Notes under the pieces: model-generated | What the model was told of the DNA's origin: nothing | Seen by the model: the letters and a program-made list of their open reading frames with translations, nothing else | Databases searched by the model: none | Made by a program: the position numbers and the translations under genes | NCBI GenBank assembly: GCA_025923995.1 | Contig: JAICEW010000014.1 | Coordinates: 1-41,026, forward strand | Source of the DNA: Vicinamibacteria bacterium | Lineage (GTDB): Bacteria > Acidobacteriota > Vicinamibacteria > Fen-336 | Length of the DNA: 41,026 nucleotides | Reading direction: 5' to 3' | Shown here: one piece after another, positions 9,486 through 19,051 of the stretch | How the letters are laid out: each line of letters starts with the position of its first letter | Numbering within the stretch: the first letter of the stretch is position 1

Positions 9486-10100
9486 GTGGCGATCGAAGTC
9501 GTAGAGATCGGCGAGCCGGACATCCGGGCGTGCGCGGACGTGCTCGCACAGGCCTTCGACCAGGATCCCCTCCAGCTCTACATGCTCCCGGATGCTGCCG
9601 CCAGGCAGAGAGTCTCGCCGAGGCAGTTCGAAGCTTCCGTCCGGTACGGGTTTCTCTACGGGCGGGGGCTGAGGACAAGTGGGGACTGCCGAGGTGTCGC
9701 TGTCTGGTTGCGCCCCGGGGAGGGCGAGTTCAGTGCGGCACGAGCCGAGGCCGCCGGCATGGTCGCCGTGTCTCATGTCATGGGGCCCGACGCCAGCGAT
9801 CGGTCTTTTCGTACCTGGCGTCAGTTTGCCGAGGTTCGCTCGCGGGAAGCCGGCCCGCGCTATTGGCATCTGTTGGTCATCGGGGTGCTGCCAGCGTTCC
9901 AGGGCCAGGGCATCGGCAGTGCCCTGATGAGCCCCGTGCTTGCGCAGGCCGACAGGGACGACCTGCCGTGCTTCGTGGAGACGGTGCAGCCTCGCAACCA
10001 ACCGCTGTACGCGCGTCACGGCTTCCGCCTCGTGCATGACCATGTCGACGACGAGTCACGGCTGCGGCTCATGTCGTTCGTCAGGCCACCTCATTCGTAG
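9486..10100 (+). CDS. GNAT-family N-acetyltransferase
   Basis: GTG start; HLLVIGVLPAFQGQGIGSALMSPVL acetyl-CoA binding motif; ETVQPRNQPLYARHGFRLVHD C-terminal motif. Confidence 0.88.
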   Translation: MAIEVVEIGEPDIRACADVLAQAFDQDPLQLYMLPDAAARQRVSPRQFEASVRYGFLYGRGLRTSGDCRGVAVWLRPGEGEFSAARAEAAGMVAVSHVMGPDASDRSFRTWRQFAEVRSREAGPRYWHLLVIGVLPAFQGQGIGSALMSPVLAQADRDDLPCFVETVQPRNQPLYARHGFRLVHDHVDDESRLRLMSFVRPPHS

Positions 10101-10145
10101 CGTGCCGCCCGTCTGGCCGGTGTCCATCGTGTCGACGACGCCGGC

Positions 10146-11198
10146 TCAGGCCACGAAGATACGCACCTGCCGCGGCGTGACGTAGAGGCGCTCGCCGGCA
10201 GCGGGCTTGAGGGCCTCGAACTGCTCGCGCGTGGCCTCCACCTGCACGAGGCGCTTCTCGCCGTCCTCCAGCTCGAGCTTGACGATCGCGCCCGCCGGGT
10301 TGACGTGCCGCAGCGTCGCCCAGAAGCCGGGGCCCGCCTCCTCGCGGGCCAGGTCCAGCTCGTACGGACGCGCGAAGCCCTGCGCGTCGCGCGGCGAGAG
10401 GTCCGCGTGCTCCGGGTAGTCGACCGACAGCGGGCCCAGGTGCGCGCGCCCGCCCTCGACCCGGCCGTGGAACATGTTGACGTTGCCGAGGAAGCCCATC
10501 ACGAACGGCGTCGCGGGCCGCTCGAAGACATCGGCCGGCGTGCCGATCTGCTCGACGCGCCCCTGGTTCATCACGACCACCCGGTCGCTCACCTCGAGCG
10601 CCTCCTCCTGGTCGTGCGTCACGAACACGCTCGTCACGCGGATCTCGTCGTGCAGGCGGCGCAGCCAGCGCCGGAGCTCCTGGCGCACCTTGGCGTCGAG
10701 CGACCCGAACGGCTCGTCCAGCAGCAGCACGCGCGGCTCCACCGCCAGCGCGCGCGCCAGCGCGACGCGCTGCCGCTGCCCGCCCGACAGCTGCGACGGG
10801 TAGCGGTCGGCCAGCCAGTCGAGCTGGACCAGCTTCAGCAGGTCCGTCACCTTCGTCCGCACCACGCTCTCCGCCGGGCGCCGCGCCCGCGGGCGCACGC
10901 GCAGGCCGAACGCGACGTTCTCGAACACGGTCATGTGCCGGAACAGCGCGTAGTGCTGGAAGACGAAGCCGACGCCGCGATGGCGCACGTCGCGCGCGGT
11001 CGCGTCCTCGCCCTCGAAGAGCACCTGGCCGCGGTCGGCCTTCTCCAGCCCGGCGATGATGCGCAGCAGGCTCGTCTTGCCGGACCCCGACGGGCCCAGC
11101 AACGCCACCAGCTCGCCCGTGGGCACGGTCAGGCTCACGTCGTTCACGGCAGTGAACGACCCGAACGACTTCGTGATGTTCCGCACCTCAATCGACAT
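10146..11198 (-). CDS. cysA: Sulfate/thiosulfate ABC transporter ATP-binding protein
   Basis: Walker [25 protein letters not shown] signature, Walker [34 protein letters not shown]-like C-terminus. Confidence 0.94.
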   Translation of the reverse strand: MSIEVRNITKSFGSFTAVNDVSLTVPTGELVALLGPSGSGKTSLLRIIAGLEKADRGQVLFEGEDATARDVRHRGVGFVFQHYALFRHMTVFENVAFGLRVRPRARRPAESVVRTKVTDLLKLVQLDWLADRYPSQLSGGQRQRVALARALAVEPRVLLLDEPFGSLDAKVRQELRRWLRRLHDEIRVTSVFVTHDQEEALEVSDRVVVMNQGRVEQIGTPADVFERPATPFVMGFLGNVNMFHGRVEGGRAHLGPLSVDYPEHADLSPRDAQGFARPYELDLAREEAGPGFWATLRHVNPAGAIVKLELEDGEKRLVQVEATREQFEALKPAAGERLYVTPRQVRIFVA

Positions 11199-12054
11199 CG
11201 GACACCTCGCGCCGGCCCCGCCACTCGACGACCGTCTTGGCCAGGAGCGTGACCAGCGCCAGCAGCGTCAGCACCGACGCGACCGCGAACGCGGCCTGGA
11301 ACTGGTACTCGTTGTAGAGGATCTCGACGTGCAGCGGCAGGGTGTTGGTCTTGCCGCGGATGTGCCCGGACACGACCGACACCGCGCCGAACTCGCCCAT
11401 GGCGCGCGCGTTGCACAGGATCACGCCGTAGAGCAGGCCCCACTTGATGTTGGGCAGCGTCACCCGCCGGAACATCTGCCAGCCCGACGCGCCCAGCACC
11501 CGCGCGGCCTCTTCCTCCTCCGTGCCCTCCGCCTGCATGAGCGGGATCAGCTCGCGCGCGACGAAGGGGAAGGTGACGAAGAGCGTGGCCAGCACCAGGC
11601 CGGGCACGGCGAACACGATCTTGAGGTCGTGCGCCTGCGCCCACGGCCCCAGCAGGCCCTGGCGGCCGAAGAGCAGGATGAAGACCATGCCCGAGATCAC
11701 GGGCGACACGCCGAACGGCAGGTCGATGAGCGTGACCAGCGCGTTGCGGCCGGGGAACTCGAACTTGGCGATGGCCCAGGCCGCCGCCACCCCGAACACG
11801 AGGTTGAGCGGCACCGCGATCCCCGCGGTCAGGAGCGTGAGCTTCACCGCGGACAGCGCCATCGGCTCGCGCAGCGCGGACGCGTACGCGGCCCACCCCT
11901 TCTCCAGCGCCTGCGCGAACACGGCGACGAGGGGGACCACCAGGAAGAGGCCGAGGAAGCCGAGCGCCAGCACCGTGAGCGCCACCTTCACCGCGACCGG
12001 CTCGCGCGTCGCGCGCGCGGTGACCCCCGACGACCGCATGGCCAGGCTCGCCAC
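11188..12054 (-). CDS. cysW: Sulfate ABC transporter permease
   Basis: [96 protein letters not shown]. Start GTG 12054 or ATG 12039. Confidence 0.93.
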   Translation of the reverse strand: MASLAMRSSGVTARATREPVAVKVALTVLALGFLGLFLVVPLVAVFAQALEKGWAAYASALREPMALSAVKLTLLTAGIAVPLNLVFGVAAAWAIAKFEFPGRNALVTLIDLPFGVSPVISGMVFILLFGRQGLLGPWAQAHDLKIVFAVPGLVLATLFVTFPFVARELIPLMQAEGTEEEEAARVLGASGWQMFRRVTLPNIKWGLLYGVILCNARAMGEFGAVSVVSGHIRGKTNTLPLHVEILYNEYQFQAAFAVASVLTLLALVTLLAKTVVEWRGRREVSDVD

Positions 12055-12056
12055 CG

Positions 12057-12902
12057 CTACTCCGCCGCGCCCAGGCGGGCGCTCCACGTCTGCAGCCGGT
12101 TGATGGCCAGCAGCATCGAGAACGACGCGACGAGCGTCACCACCGCGATGGCGGTCGCGCCCGCGTAGTCGTACTGCTCCAGCTTGGTGATGATGAGCAG
12201 GGGCGTGATCTCGGTCTTCATCGGCATGTTCCCGGCGATGAACACGACCGATCCGTACTCGCCCAGCGCGCGCGCGAAGGCGAGAGCCACGCCGGTCAGC
12301 CAGGCGGGGAAGAGCGCGGGCAGCACCACGCGCGCGATCGTCTGCAGGCGGCTCGCGCCCAGGCTGGCCGCCGCCTCCTCCACCTCGGGGTCGAGCGATT
12401 CCAGCACCGGCTGCAGCGTGCGCACCACGAACGGCAGGCCGATGAAGGTGAGCGCTATGGTCACCCCCAGCGGCGTGAACGCCGCCTTCACGCCCAGGCG
12501 CGCGAGCGGCTCGCCCAGCCACCCGTTGGGCGCGTAGAGCGTGGTGAGGGTGATTCCGGCCACCGCGGTCGGCAGCGCGAAGGGGAAGTCCACCAGCGCG
12601 TCCACCAGACGCCGTCCGGGGAAGCGATAGCGGACGAGCACCCAGGTCACGATGAACCCGAACACGCCGTTCACGATCGCCGCGGCCAGCGCGGCGCCGA
12701 ACGTGAGCTTGTACGACGCCACCACGCGCGGCGCGCTCACCGCCTGCCAGAAGCCCGACCAGCCCAGGCCCGAGCTCTTCCAGAACAGCGTGGAGAGCGG
12801 GAGGAGGACGATCAGCGAGAGGGACAGGACGCTCACGCCCAGCGCGAGCCCGAAGCCGGGTAGCACGCTGTGCGTCTTGCGGAAGCGATCCGGTACGGGC
12901 AT
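12057..12902 (-). CDS. cysT: Sulfate ABC transporter permease
   Basis: [36 protein letters not shown] start; [64 protein letters not shown]. Confidence 0.93.
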   Translation of the reverse strand: MPVPDRFRKTHSVLPGFGLALGVSVLSLSLIVLLPLSTLFWKSSGLGWSGFWQAVSAPRVVASYKLTFGAALAAAIVNGVFGFIVTWVLVRYRFPGRRLVDALVDFPFALPTAVAGITLTTLYAPNGWLGEPLARLGVKAAFTPLGVTIALTFIGLPFVVRTLQPVLESLDPEVEEAAASLGASRLQTIARVVLPALFPAWLTGVALAFARALGEYGSVVFIAGNMPMKTEITPLLIITKLEQYDYAGATAIAVVTLVASFSMLLAINRLQTWSARLGAAE

Positions 12903-12904
12903 GG

Positions 12905-14182
12905 CTAGAAGGAGAGCTGCGTGCGGAAGATCAAGGCGTTCTCCGCCGGACGGTCCGCGCCGCCCGGGGCGCCGTCGGTGAACGTCGTGCGCTCGTAGCT
13001 CACGACCTCCTTCACGTGGCGGTTCAGGTGCCAGTTGACGACGGCGCCCCAGGCGAACGCCTTGCGCACCGAGCGCGCGGGATCGAACAGCCCCGCCGCG
13101 AAGGCGGCCTCGTCGATCTCGAACCCGTTGACGCGCGCGCCCAGCTCGAACGCGCCCCAGCGGCCCTGCCCGGGATCGAACGCCTCGCGGGGCCGCAGCG
13201 CCGTGAAGGAGGCCGCCTCGCCGGTCAGGGTGACGCTGGCGGTGGCCTGCCACGCGCGCACGCCCACCTCCATCCGCGTCCCACTCGGACCCTTGACGAA
13301 CGCGTCCGACCGCGCGTACTCCGTCGTCAGGCTGAAGGGCCCGCTGTAGAGGGAGAGCTGCGGCACCACGCGCGTGCGGCGGCCGTCCGCGACGGCGCCG
13401 CTCACGTAGGTCGCGATCGCGAGCTGGCCGCCCGAACGGTACGTGGGCAGCGGACCGTCCTGGTCGCCGATGCTGCCGGCGACGCCGAAGCCCAGGTCCT
13501 TGACGATCGACCCGCCCTTCTTGAACGGGGACACGATGAGGCGCGTGACCAGGTCCTTGCCGTCGTTGGTGTCCAGGTCCGCGCTGCCGCCGTCGACGGC
13601 TCCGCCGTACGCGCCCAGGACGTACGTGAACACCCCGCCGTCGAGGTCGCCGTAGACGCCGATCCCCACGTCGCGGTTGGGGATCAGCGCGCTGACGAGC
13701 GAGCGCTCCGCGAACGTGATCGCCGTCGCCGACTGCAGGCGCTCGAAGTTGAGCGGCACCTTCGTCTTTCCGAAGCGGAACCGCGCCTTGGGCGTGTAGC
13801 GGACGTCGAGGTACGCGTCCTGCAAGGTGACGGCGCCGCCGCCGAAGTCGGGAGTGACGTTGAAGTCGAAGTGCTTCGCGACCGTGCCCTGCAGGATGGG
13901 TCGCACGCGGCGCAGCAGGAACTGGTCGGTGCCCCGATCCTGGTCGTCCCCCGGGTAGAGGCGAATGTCGGCGTGGGTGTAGGCGCGGAACAGCAGCCGG
14001 TAGTCGCCGTCCGCGGACTGGAGCAGGAACCCGTCCGGTCCCGCGCCCGCGGTCACCGGCTTCTCCTCGGCGGGCGCTTCCACGGGCGGGATGGGCTGCG
14101 GCTCCGGAGTGGGCGTCGGCGTCTGTGCGCACAGGGTCGCCGCCGCGAGGACGACCGCGACGGCCAGGGAAGCGGTCCTCAT
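12905..14182 (-). CDS. OprP/OprO-type outer-membrane porin
   Basis: [20 protein letters not shown] signal peptide; [61 protein letters not shown] typical of phosphate-selective porin family; terminal Phe (RTQLSF). Confidence 0.88.
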   Translation of the reverse strand: MRTASLAVAVVLAAATLCAQTPTPTPEPQPIPPVEAPAEEKPVTAGAGPDGFLLQSADGDYRLLFRAYTHADIRLYPGDDQDRGTDQFLLRRVRPILQGTVAKHFDFNVTPDFGGGAVTLQDAYLDVRYTPKARFRFGKTKVPLNFERLQSATAITFAERSLVSALIPNRDVGIGVYGDLDGGVFTYVLGAYGGAVDGGSADLDTNDGKDLVTRLIVSPFKKGGSIVKDLGFGVAGSIGDQDGPLPTYRSGGQLAIATYVSGAVADGRRTRVVPQLSLYSGPFSLTTEYARSDAFVKGPSGTRMEVGVRAWQATASVTLTGEAASFTALRPREAFDPGQGRWGAFELGARVNGFEIDEAAFAAGLFDPARSVRKAFAWGAVVNWHLNRHVKEVVSYERTTFTDGAPGGADRPAENALIFRTQLSF

Positions 14183-14370
14183 TCGGTCGTATCCCCGGCT
14201 CGACGGTCGTCCGCGAAGCGGACCTTCCGTCTCGTCTCCACCTGCACCACGCGCCCGTCGTGCACCAGCACCTCGACCGACCCGTAGCGCAGGTCCGCCA
14301 CGGCCCGGCGCAGCACGCGAACCCACTCGGGACCGTCCGTATCGTTCATCTCGACAGACTTGATGGACAT
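14179..14370 (-). CDS. YezD-family (DUF2292) small protein
   Basis: 63 aa; [35 protein letters not shown] matches the family pattern; sits in a sulfate uptake operon. Confidence 0.85.
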   Translation of the reverse strand: MSIKSVEMNDTDGPEWVRVLRRAVADLRYGSVEVLVHDGRVVQVETRRKVRFADDRRAGDTTE

Positions 14371-14374
14371 GGAT

Positions 14375-14815
14375 TCAGGCCCTGGCCACCTTCCGGGCCA
14401 GCCGACGGTTGCGGGCCACCAGGTCCAGGAGGCTGGTGTGGTCCAGGATGGCGGACGCCGCGTTGCGCACGTCCAGGAAAAGGTCGAACAGGCCCGCGTG
14501 CCGCGCCTCCGTCCTCACGCGATGGGCCAGCTCGGCGGCGTCGCCGAACGGGGCCAGCGGGCCGTCCACCACGCGCACCACCTCCCCGATCGTGATCTCG
14601 CCCGGGGGCCGCCGCAGGCGGTATCCGCCCTCGCGGCCGCGCTGGCTGGACACCACGCGCGCGTTCTTGAGCGTGACCAGGATGCCCTCCAGGAACTTCT
14701 CGGGGATGTCCTCCTCCCGCGCGATGTCGTGGATCTTCACCAGGCCGCGGTCGTACGACTCGGCCAGGTGGGTCAGCGCCTTGAGGGCGTACAGCCCGCG
14801 GTTGGAGATCTTCAT
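14375..14815 (-). CDS. Rrf2-family transcriptional regulator
   Basis: MKISNRGLYALKALTHLAESYDRGLVKIHDIAREEDIPEKFLEGILVTLKNARVVSSQRGREGGYRL. Confidence 0.93.
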   Translation of the reverse strand: MKISNRGLYALKALTHLAESYDRGLVKIHDIAREEDIPEKFLEGILVTLKNARVVSSQRGREGGYRLRRPPGEITIGEVVRVVDGPLAPFGDAAELAHRVRTEARHAGLFDLFLDVRNAASAILDHTSLLDLVARNRRLARKVARA

Positions 14816-14825
14816 CCGATAATGC

Positions 14826-14869
14826 CTACTGACTCGGTAGTCTATATCGGGATTTGGGCTCTCCGTCAA
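14826..14869 (-). promoter_or_regulatory. Promoter of the Rrf2/sulfate operon with overlapping dyad
   Basis: On minus strand TTGACG (14869-14864), 17-nt spacer, TATAGA (14846-14841), then dyad CTACCGA-G-TCAGTAG (14840-14826; 6 of 7 arm positions pair). Confidence 0.6.
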
Positions 14870-14904
14870 GCGGCCCGCCGGCCACCCCGTCCAAATCATT
14901 GCGC

Positions 14905-14933
14905 TTGACGTGCTACAGATGTAGCACTAAGTT
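14905..14933 (+). promoter_or_regulatory. blaI-like gene promoter with BlaI/MecI-type operator
   Basis: TTGACG (14905-14910) then perfect dyad GTGCTACA-ga-TGTAGCAC (14910-14927) containing TACAnnTGTA core; second half-site CTGTAGCATG overlaps start codon. Confidence 0.75.
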
Positions 14934-14944
14934 CCGTCTGTAGC

Positions 14945-15325
14945 ATGAGGCCCCGCCACCTGACGCGTCGCGAGCGCGAGATCCTGGACGTGCTCTGGGA
15001 GCTCGGAGACGAGGCCTCCGCGGAGGAGATCCGGGAGCGCCTGCCGGACCCGCCCGGCTACTCGGCCATCCGCGCGATGTTGACGCGGCTGGAGAACAAG
15101 GGGGCCATCCGCCACAAGGAGAAGGGGCTGCGCTACGTCTACTCCCCGACCGCGTCGCGCGGGGCGGCGCGCCGGACCGCGCTGCAGCGTCTCGTGCGGG
15201 TGTTCTTCGGCGGCAACGCGGGTGACGCGGTGACGGCCTTCCTGGAGGCCGAGGACTGGTCGCCCGACGAGCTGGAGCGCGTGTCGCGGCGCATCGACGC
15301 GCTGAAGCGGGAGCGTGGCCGGTGA
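14945..15325 (+). CDS. BlaI/MecI/CopY-family transcriptional repressor
   Basis: MRPRHLTRREREILDVLWELGDEASAEEIRERLPDPPGYSAIRAMLTRLENKGAIRHKEKGLRYVYSPT. Confidence 0.93.
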   Translation: MRPRHLTRREREILDVLWELGDEASAEEIRERLPDPPGYSAIRAMLTRLENKGAIRHKEKGLRYVYSPTASRGAARRTALQRLVRVFFGGNAGDAVTAFLEAEDWSPDELERVSRRIDALKRERGR

Positions 15326-17016
15326 ACGGCGACGCCGTCCTGCGCGCGCTGATCGCCGCGAGCGACAACGTCTGGGCCGCGCTCGCGATCAAGGCCACCC
15401 TGGCCATGCTCGCGTCGCTCGTGCTCCTGCGGATGCTGAAGCGGGCCTCGGCCGCGCTGCGCCACCTGTTGACCGTGGCCACGTTCGCGGTCCTGCTGCT
15501 GATGCCGCTCGTGGCGCTGCTGGCGCCCGCGCGGACGGTCGTCGTTCGCACGGTGCCGGCGGCGCCGGCCGCAGGGCGGGCCGGCCCCATCCCGTCGAGC
15601 GCCGCGACCACTTCGGGAGGCCCTCGGCCCGTCTCCGTGAACGAGGGCCGGGTCCTCGTGCGAGCGCTGGGGGCGGTCTACGCCGCGGGAGCGGCCGCGT
15701 CCGTGCTCGCGCTCGCGAGCGGGATCGTGCGGCTGTTCCGCCTGCGCGCGCGCGGCGAGGTGTCGGTCGTGGGCACGCGCCTCGCGAACGAGCTGGCGCG
15801 CCGCGAGGGCGCGCGGGACGGCATCGAGGTGCTGACGTCCGCCGAGCTGGCGGTGCCGCTGGCGCTGGGCTGGTCCCGCCCGGTGATCCTGCTGCCGGCC
15901 GAGACGGCCGCCTGGAACGAGGAGGAGATGATGCGCGCACTCCGTCACGAGATCGAGCACGTCACGCGGGGCGACTGGGCGGCCCAGGTCCTCTCGCGTG
16001 TGGTCCTGGCCCTCTACTGGATCCATCCCTTCACGTGGGTGCTCTGGCGGCGGCTCCGTCTGGAGGCCGAGCGGGCCTGCGACGACGCGGTGGTGCGATC
16101 CCAGGGACGGCCCGAGACATACGCCGAGCAGCTGGTCGCCCTCGCGCGCCGGGTGAGCGACCACGGACGGGTGCCCGCGCTGGCGATGGCGACGCGCAGC
16201 AACCTGGGCCGGCGCGTCGAGTCGATCCTCGCGCCCGGCCTGCGCCGCGCTCCCCGCTCGCCGCTGGCCAGCGCCTGCGCGCTGGCGCTCGTCCTCGTCG
16301 GCGTGGGCGCGATCGCTCCCGTGCGGCTGGCCGCCGCGGCCGACGAGCCGACGCTGGAGCGCGACGTCGAGTCCAGCCTCGAGGAGGACCTCGACGTCGA
16401 CCGCCACGATTCGCTTGACATGAGGCTGCTCCGGGCGGCCGAGCGGGGCGCGCTCGACGAGATGAGGCGCCTCATGGAGGCGGGAGCCCACGCGGACGCC
16501 GCCCTGGCCGGCGACGGGTCGCCCCTGATCGCGGCCGCGCGAGTCGGCCGCGTGCCGGCCATGGAGCTGCTGATCGGCGCGGGCGCCGACGTGAACCGCG
16601 GCGTCGAGGGCGACGGCAGCGCGCTGATCGCCGCGGCGAGCGGAGGCCACCTGGAGGCCGTGCGCTTCCTGCTCGGACGCGGCGCGTCGATCGACGCGGG
16701 CGTTCCCGGCGACGGAAACGCGCTCATCATGGCCGCGGGCGAAGGGCACGACGACGTCGTGCGCCTCCTGCTCGACCAGGGCGCCGGCATCGAGACGGTC
16801 GTGCCCGGCGACGAGAACGCGCTCATCCACGCGTGCGAGGCGGGACAGGCCGGCGTGGTCCGCCTCCTCCTCGAGCGCGGGGCGAACGTGAACGCCCGCG
16901 TGCCCGCCATCGCTCCCGACGGGCGTCGCGAGTGGCGCACGCCGCTGTCGATGGCGCGCCGCGGGCGTCACGCGGACGTGGTGCGGATCCTGGAGGCCGC
17001 GGGCGCCCGGGAGTAG
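15322..17016 (+). CDS. M56-family (BlaR1-like) membrane metallopeptidase with C-terminal ankyrin repeats
   Basis: GTGA overlap with blaI-like gene; TM helices; MRALRHEIEHVTRGDW (HExxH) and YWIHPFTWVLWRRLRLEAERACDDAVV; after a final TM, ankyrin repeats such as SALIAAASGGHLEAVRFLLGRGASIDAG. Confidence 0.92.
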   Translation: MNGDAVLRALIAASDNVWAALAIKATLAMLASLVLLRMLKRASAALRHLLTVATFAVLLLMPLVALLAPARTVVVRTVPAAPAAGRAGPIPSSAATTSGGPRPVSVNEGRVLVRALGAVYAAGAAASVLALASGIVRLFRLRARGEVSVVGTRLANELARREGARDGIEVLTSAELAVPLALGWSRPVILLPAETAAWNEEEMMRALRHEIEHVTRGDWAAQVLSRVVLALYWIHPFTWVLWRRLRLEAERACDDAVVRSQGRPETYAEQLVALARRVSDHGRVPALAMATRSNLGRRVESILAPGLRRAPRSPLASACALALVLVGVGAIAPVRLAAAADEPTLERDVESSLEEDLDVDRHDSLDMRLLRAAERGALDEMRRLMEAGAHADAALAGDGSPLIAAARVGRVPAMELLIGAGADVNRGVEGDGSALIAAASGGHLEAVRFLLGRGASIDAGVPGDGNALIMAAGEGHDDVVRLLLDQGAGIETVVPGDENALIHACEAGQAGVVRLLLERGANVNARVPAIAPDGRREWRTPLSMARRGRHADVVRILEAAGARE

Positions 17017-17194
17017 CCGGCGGGGCTGCACCGCGGACGATCCCCCTGCCGCCACCCGTTCGACTGAGCGGGATCCCGCTGCCGGGCCGCGCCCCTGACG
17101 CGCCATTTCTACCCCTCCGCGGCCGGTGGTATCCTTCGCGTTTGTCGGCGTGCAGCGCGCGCCGACAGGGTCCGGCACGGAGGGACCAGGGCTT

Positions 17195-19051
17195 ATGGCC
17201 ACGACCGAAGCACCCGTTCGCAAGAGGGAGATCCTCGAACAGGCCGTCATCCGCTTCTGCGGCGATTCCGGCGACGGCATGCAGATCACGGGCAGCCAGT
17301 TCACCAACACGGCCGCCCTGTTCGGGAACGACCTCGCGACCTTCCCCGACTTCCCGGCCGAGATCCGCGCGCCCGCGGGCACGCTGCCGGGGGTGTCCGG
17401 GTTCCAGGTCAACTTCTCGTCGAGCGACATCTACACGCCCGGGGACGTGGTGGACGTGCTGATCGCCATGAACCCCGCCGCGCTCAAGATGAACATCGCG
17501 GACCTGCGGCCGAACGGCATCCTCATCGTCAACACCGACAACTTCAAGGAAGTCGACCTCAAGAAGGCCCAGATCAAGGTCTCCCCGCTCGAGGACCACT
17601 CGCTCGACGGCTATCGCCTGTTCGCGGTCGAGCTGACCAAGCTCACGCGCATGGCGCTCCAGGAGCTGGGCCTCGACGCCAAGAGCATGGACCGGTGCAA
17701 GAACTTCTTCGCGCTGGGCATGTGCTACTGGCTCTACAACCGGACGATGGACGCCACCTACAAGTGGCTCGACGACAAGTTCAAGGGCAAGCCGGTCCTG
17801 GCCGAGGCCAACAAGCGGGCCATGCGCGCCGGCTACGCGTATTGCGACGCCACCGAGGCCTTCCAGACCAGCTACGAGATCCCGCCCGCGAAGCTGTCCC
17901 CCGGCGTCTACCGCAACATGAGCGGGAACACCGCGCTGGCGCTCGGCTTCGTGGCCGCTTCGCAGCAGGCGAAGCTGCCGCTGTTCCTCGGCAGCTACCC
18001 GATCACCCCCGCGTCCGACATCCTCCACGAGCTGTCGATGTTCAAGGAGTTCGGCGTGGTGACGTTCCAGGCCGAGGACGAGATCGCGGCCGTCACGTCG
18101 GCGATCGGTGCCGCCTACGGCGGGTCGCTCGCGCTCACGACGACCTCCGGGCCCGGCATGGCGCTCAAGACGGAGGCGATCGGCCTCGCCATCGCCACCG
18201 AGCTGCCCCTCGTGATCTGTGACATCCAGCGCGGCGGCCCCTCGACGGGCCTGCCCACCAAGACCGAGCAGGCGGACCTGCTGCAGGCGCTGTTCGGGCG
18301 CAACTCGGAGGCGCCCGTGCCGGTGCTGGCCGCGTCGACGCCCGGCGACTGCTTCTGGGTCGCCGTGGAGGCGTGCCGCATCGCCGTCAAGTACATGGTG
18401 CCCGTGATCGTGCTCTCGGACGGCTACCTCGCGAACGGCGCCGAGCCCTGGCGGATCCCGACCGTGGACCAGCTGCCGAAGTTCCCGGTGACGTTCCGCA
18501 CCGAGCCCGAGGGCTTCATGCCCTACGCGCGCGATCCGCAGACGCTCGCGCGACCCTGGGCCGTGCCCGGCACGGCCGGCCTCGAGCACCGTATCGGCGG
18601 CCTCGAGAAGCAGGACGTCACCGGCAACGTGAACTACGAGCCGCTCAACCACGAGAAGATGGTCCGGCTGCGCGCGGCCAAGGTCGAGGCCATCGTGCAG
18701 GACGTGCCGGACCTGGTGCCTGCGGGCGATCCCGACGGCGACCTGCTCCTGGTGGGATGGGGCTCGACCTACGGCGCCATCACCGCGGCGCTCCGAGCCC
18801 AGCGCGAGAAGGGCGCCCGCATCGGCCACGTCCACCTGCGCCACCTCAACCCGCTGCCCGCGAACATGGGCGAGGTCATGAAGCGCTACAAGCGCGTCGT
18901 GGTGCCCGAAATGAACCTGGGGCAGCTGGTGTGGGTGCTGCGCGCCAAGTACCTGGTCGAGGCACAGGGGCTGAACAAGGTCCAGGGGAAGCCGTTCATG
19001 CAGCACGAGATCGAAGCCAAGATCGAGGAAGTGCTGGGGGAGATCCGATGA
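17195..19051 (+). CDS. korA: 2-oxoacid:acceptor (ferredoxin) oxidoreductase subunit alpha, gamma-alpha fusion
   Basis: AVIRFCGDSGDGMQITGSQFTNTAALFGNDLATFPDFPAEIRAPAGT (gamma) followed by GSYPITPASDILHELS (alpha). Start at MATTEAPV. Confidence 0.94.
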   Translation: MATTEAPVRKREILEQAVIRFCGDSGDGMQITGSQFTNTAALFGNDLATFPDFPAEIRAPAGTLPGVSGFQVNFSSSDIYTPGDVVDVLIAMNPAALKMNIADLRPNGILIVNTDNFKEVDLKKAQIKVSPLEDHSLDGYRLFAVELTKLTRMALQELGLDAKSMDRCKNFFALGMCYWLYNRTMDATYKWLDDKFKGKPVLAEANKRAMRAGYAYCDATEAFQTSYEIPPAKLSPGVYRNMSGNTALALGFVAASQQAKLPLFLGSYPITPASDILHELSMFKEFGVVTFQAEDEIAAVTSAIGAAYGGSLALTTTSGPGMALKTEAIGLAIATELPLVICDIQRGGPSTGLPTKTEQADLLQALFGRNSEAPVPVLAASTPGDCFWVAVEACRIAVKYMVPVIVLSDGYLANGAEPWRIPTVDQLPKFPVTFRTEPEGFMPYARDPQTLARPWAVPGTAGLEHRIGGLEKQDVTGNVNYEPLNHEKMVRLRAAKVEAIVQDVPDLVPAGDPDGDLLLVGWGSTYGAITAALRAQREKGARIGHVHLRHLNPLPANMGEVMKRYKRVVVPEMNLGQLVWVLRAKYLVEAQGLNKVQGKPFMQHEIEAKIEEVLGEIR

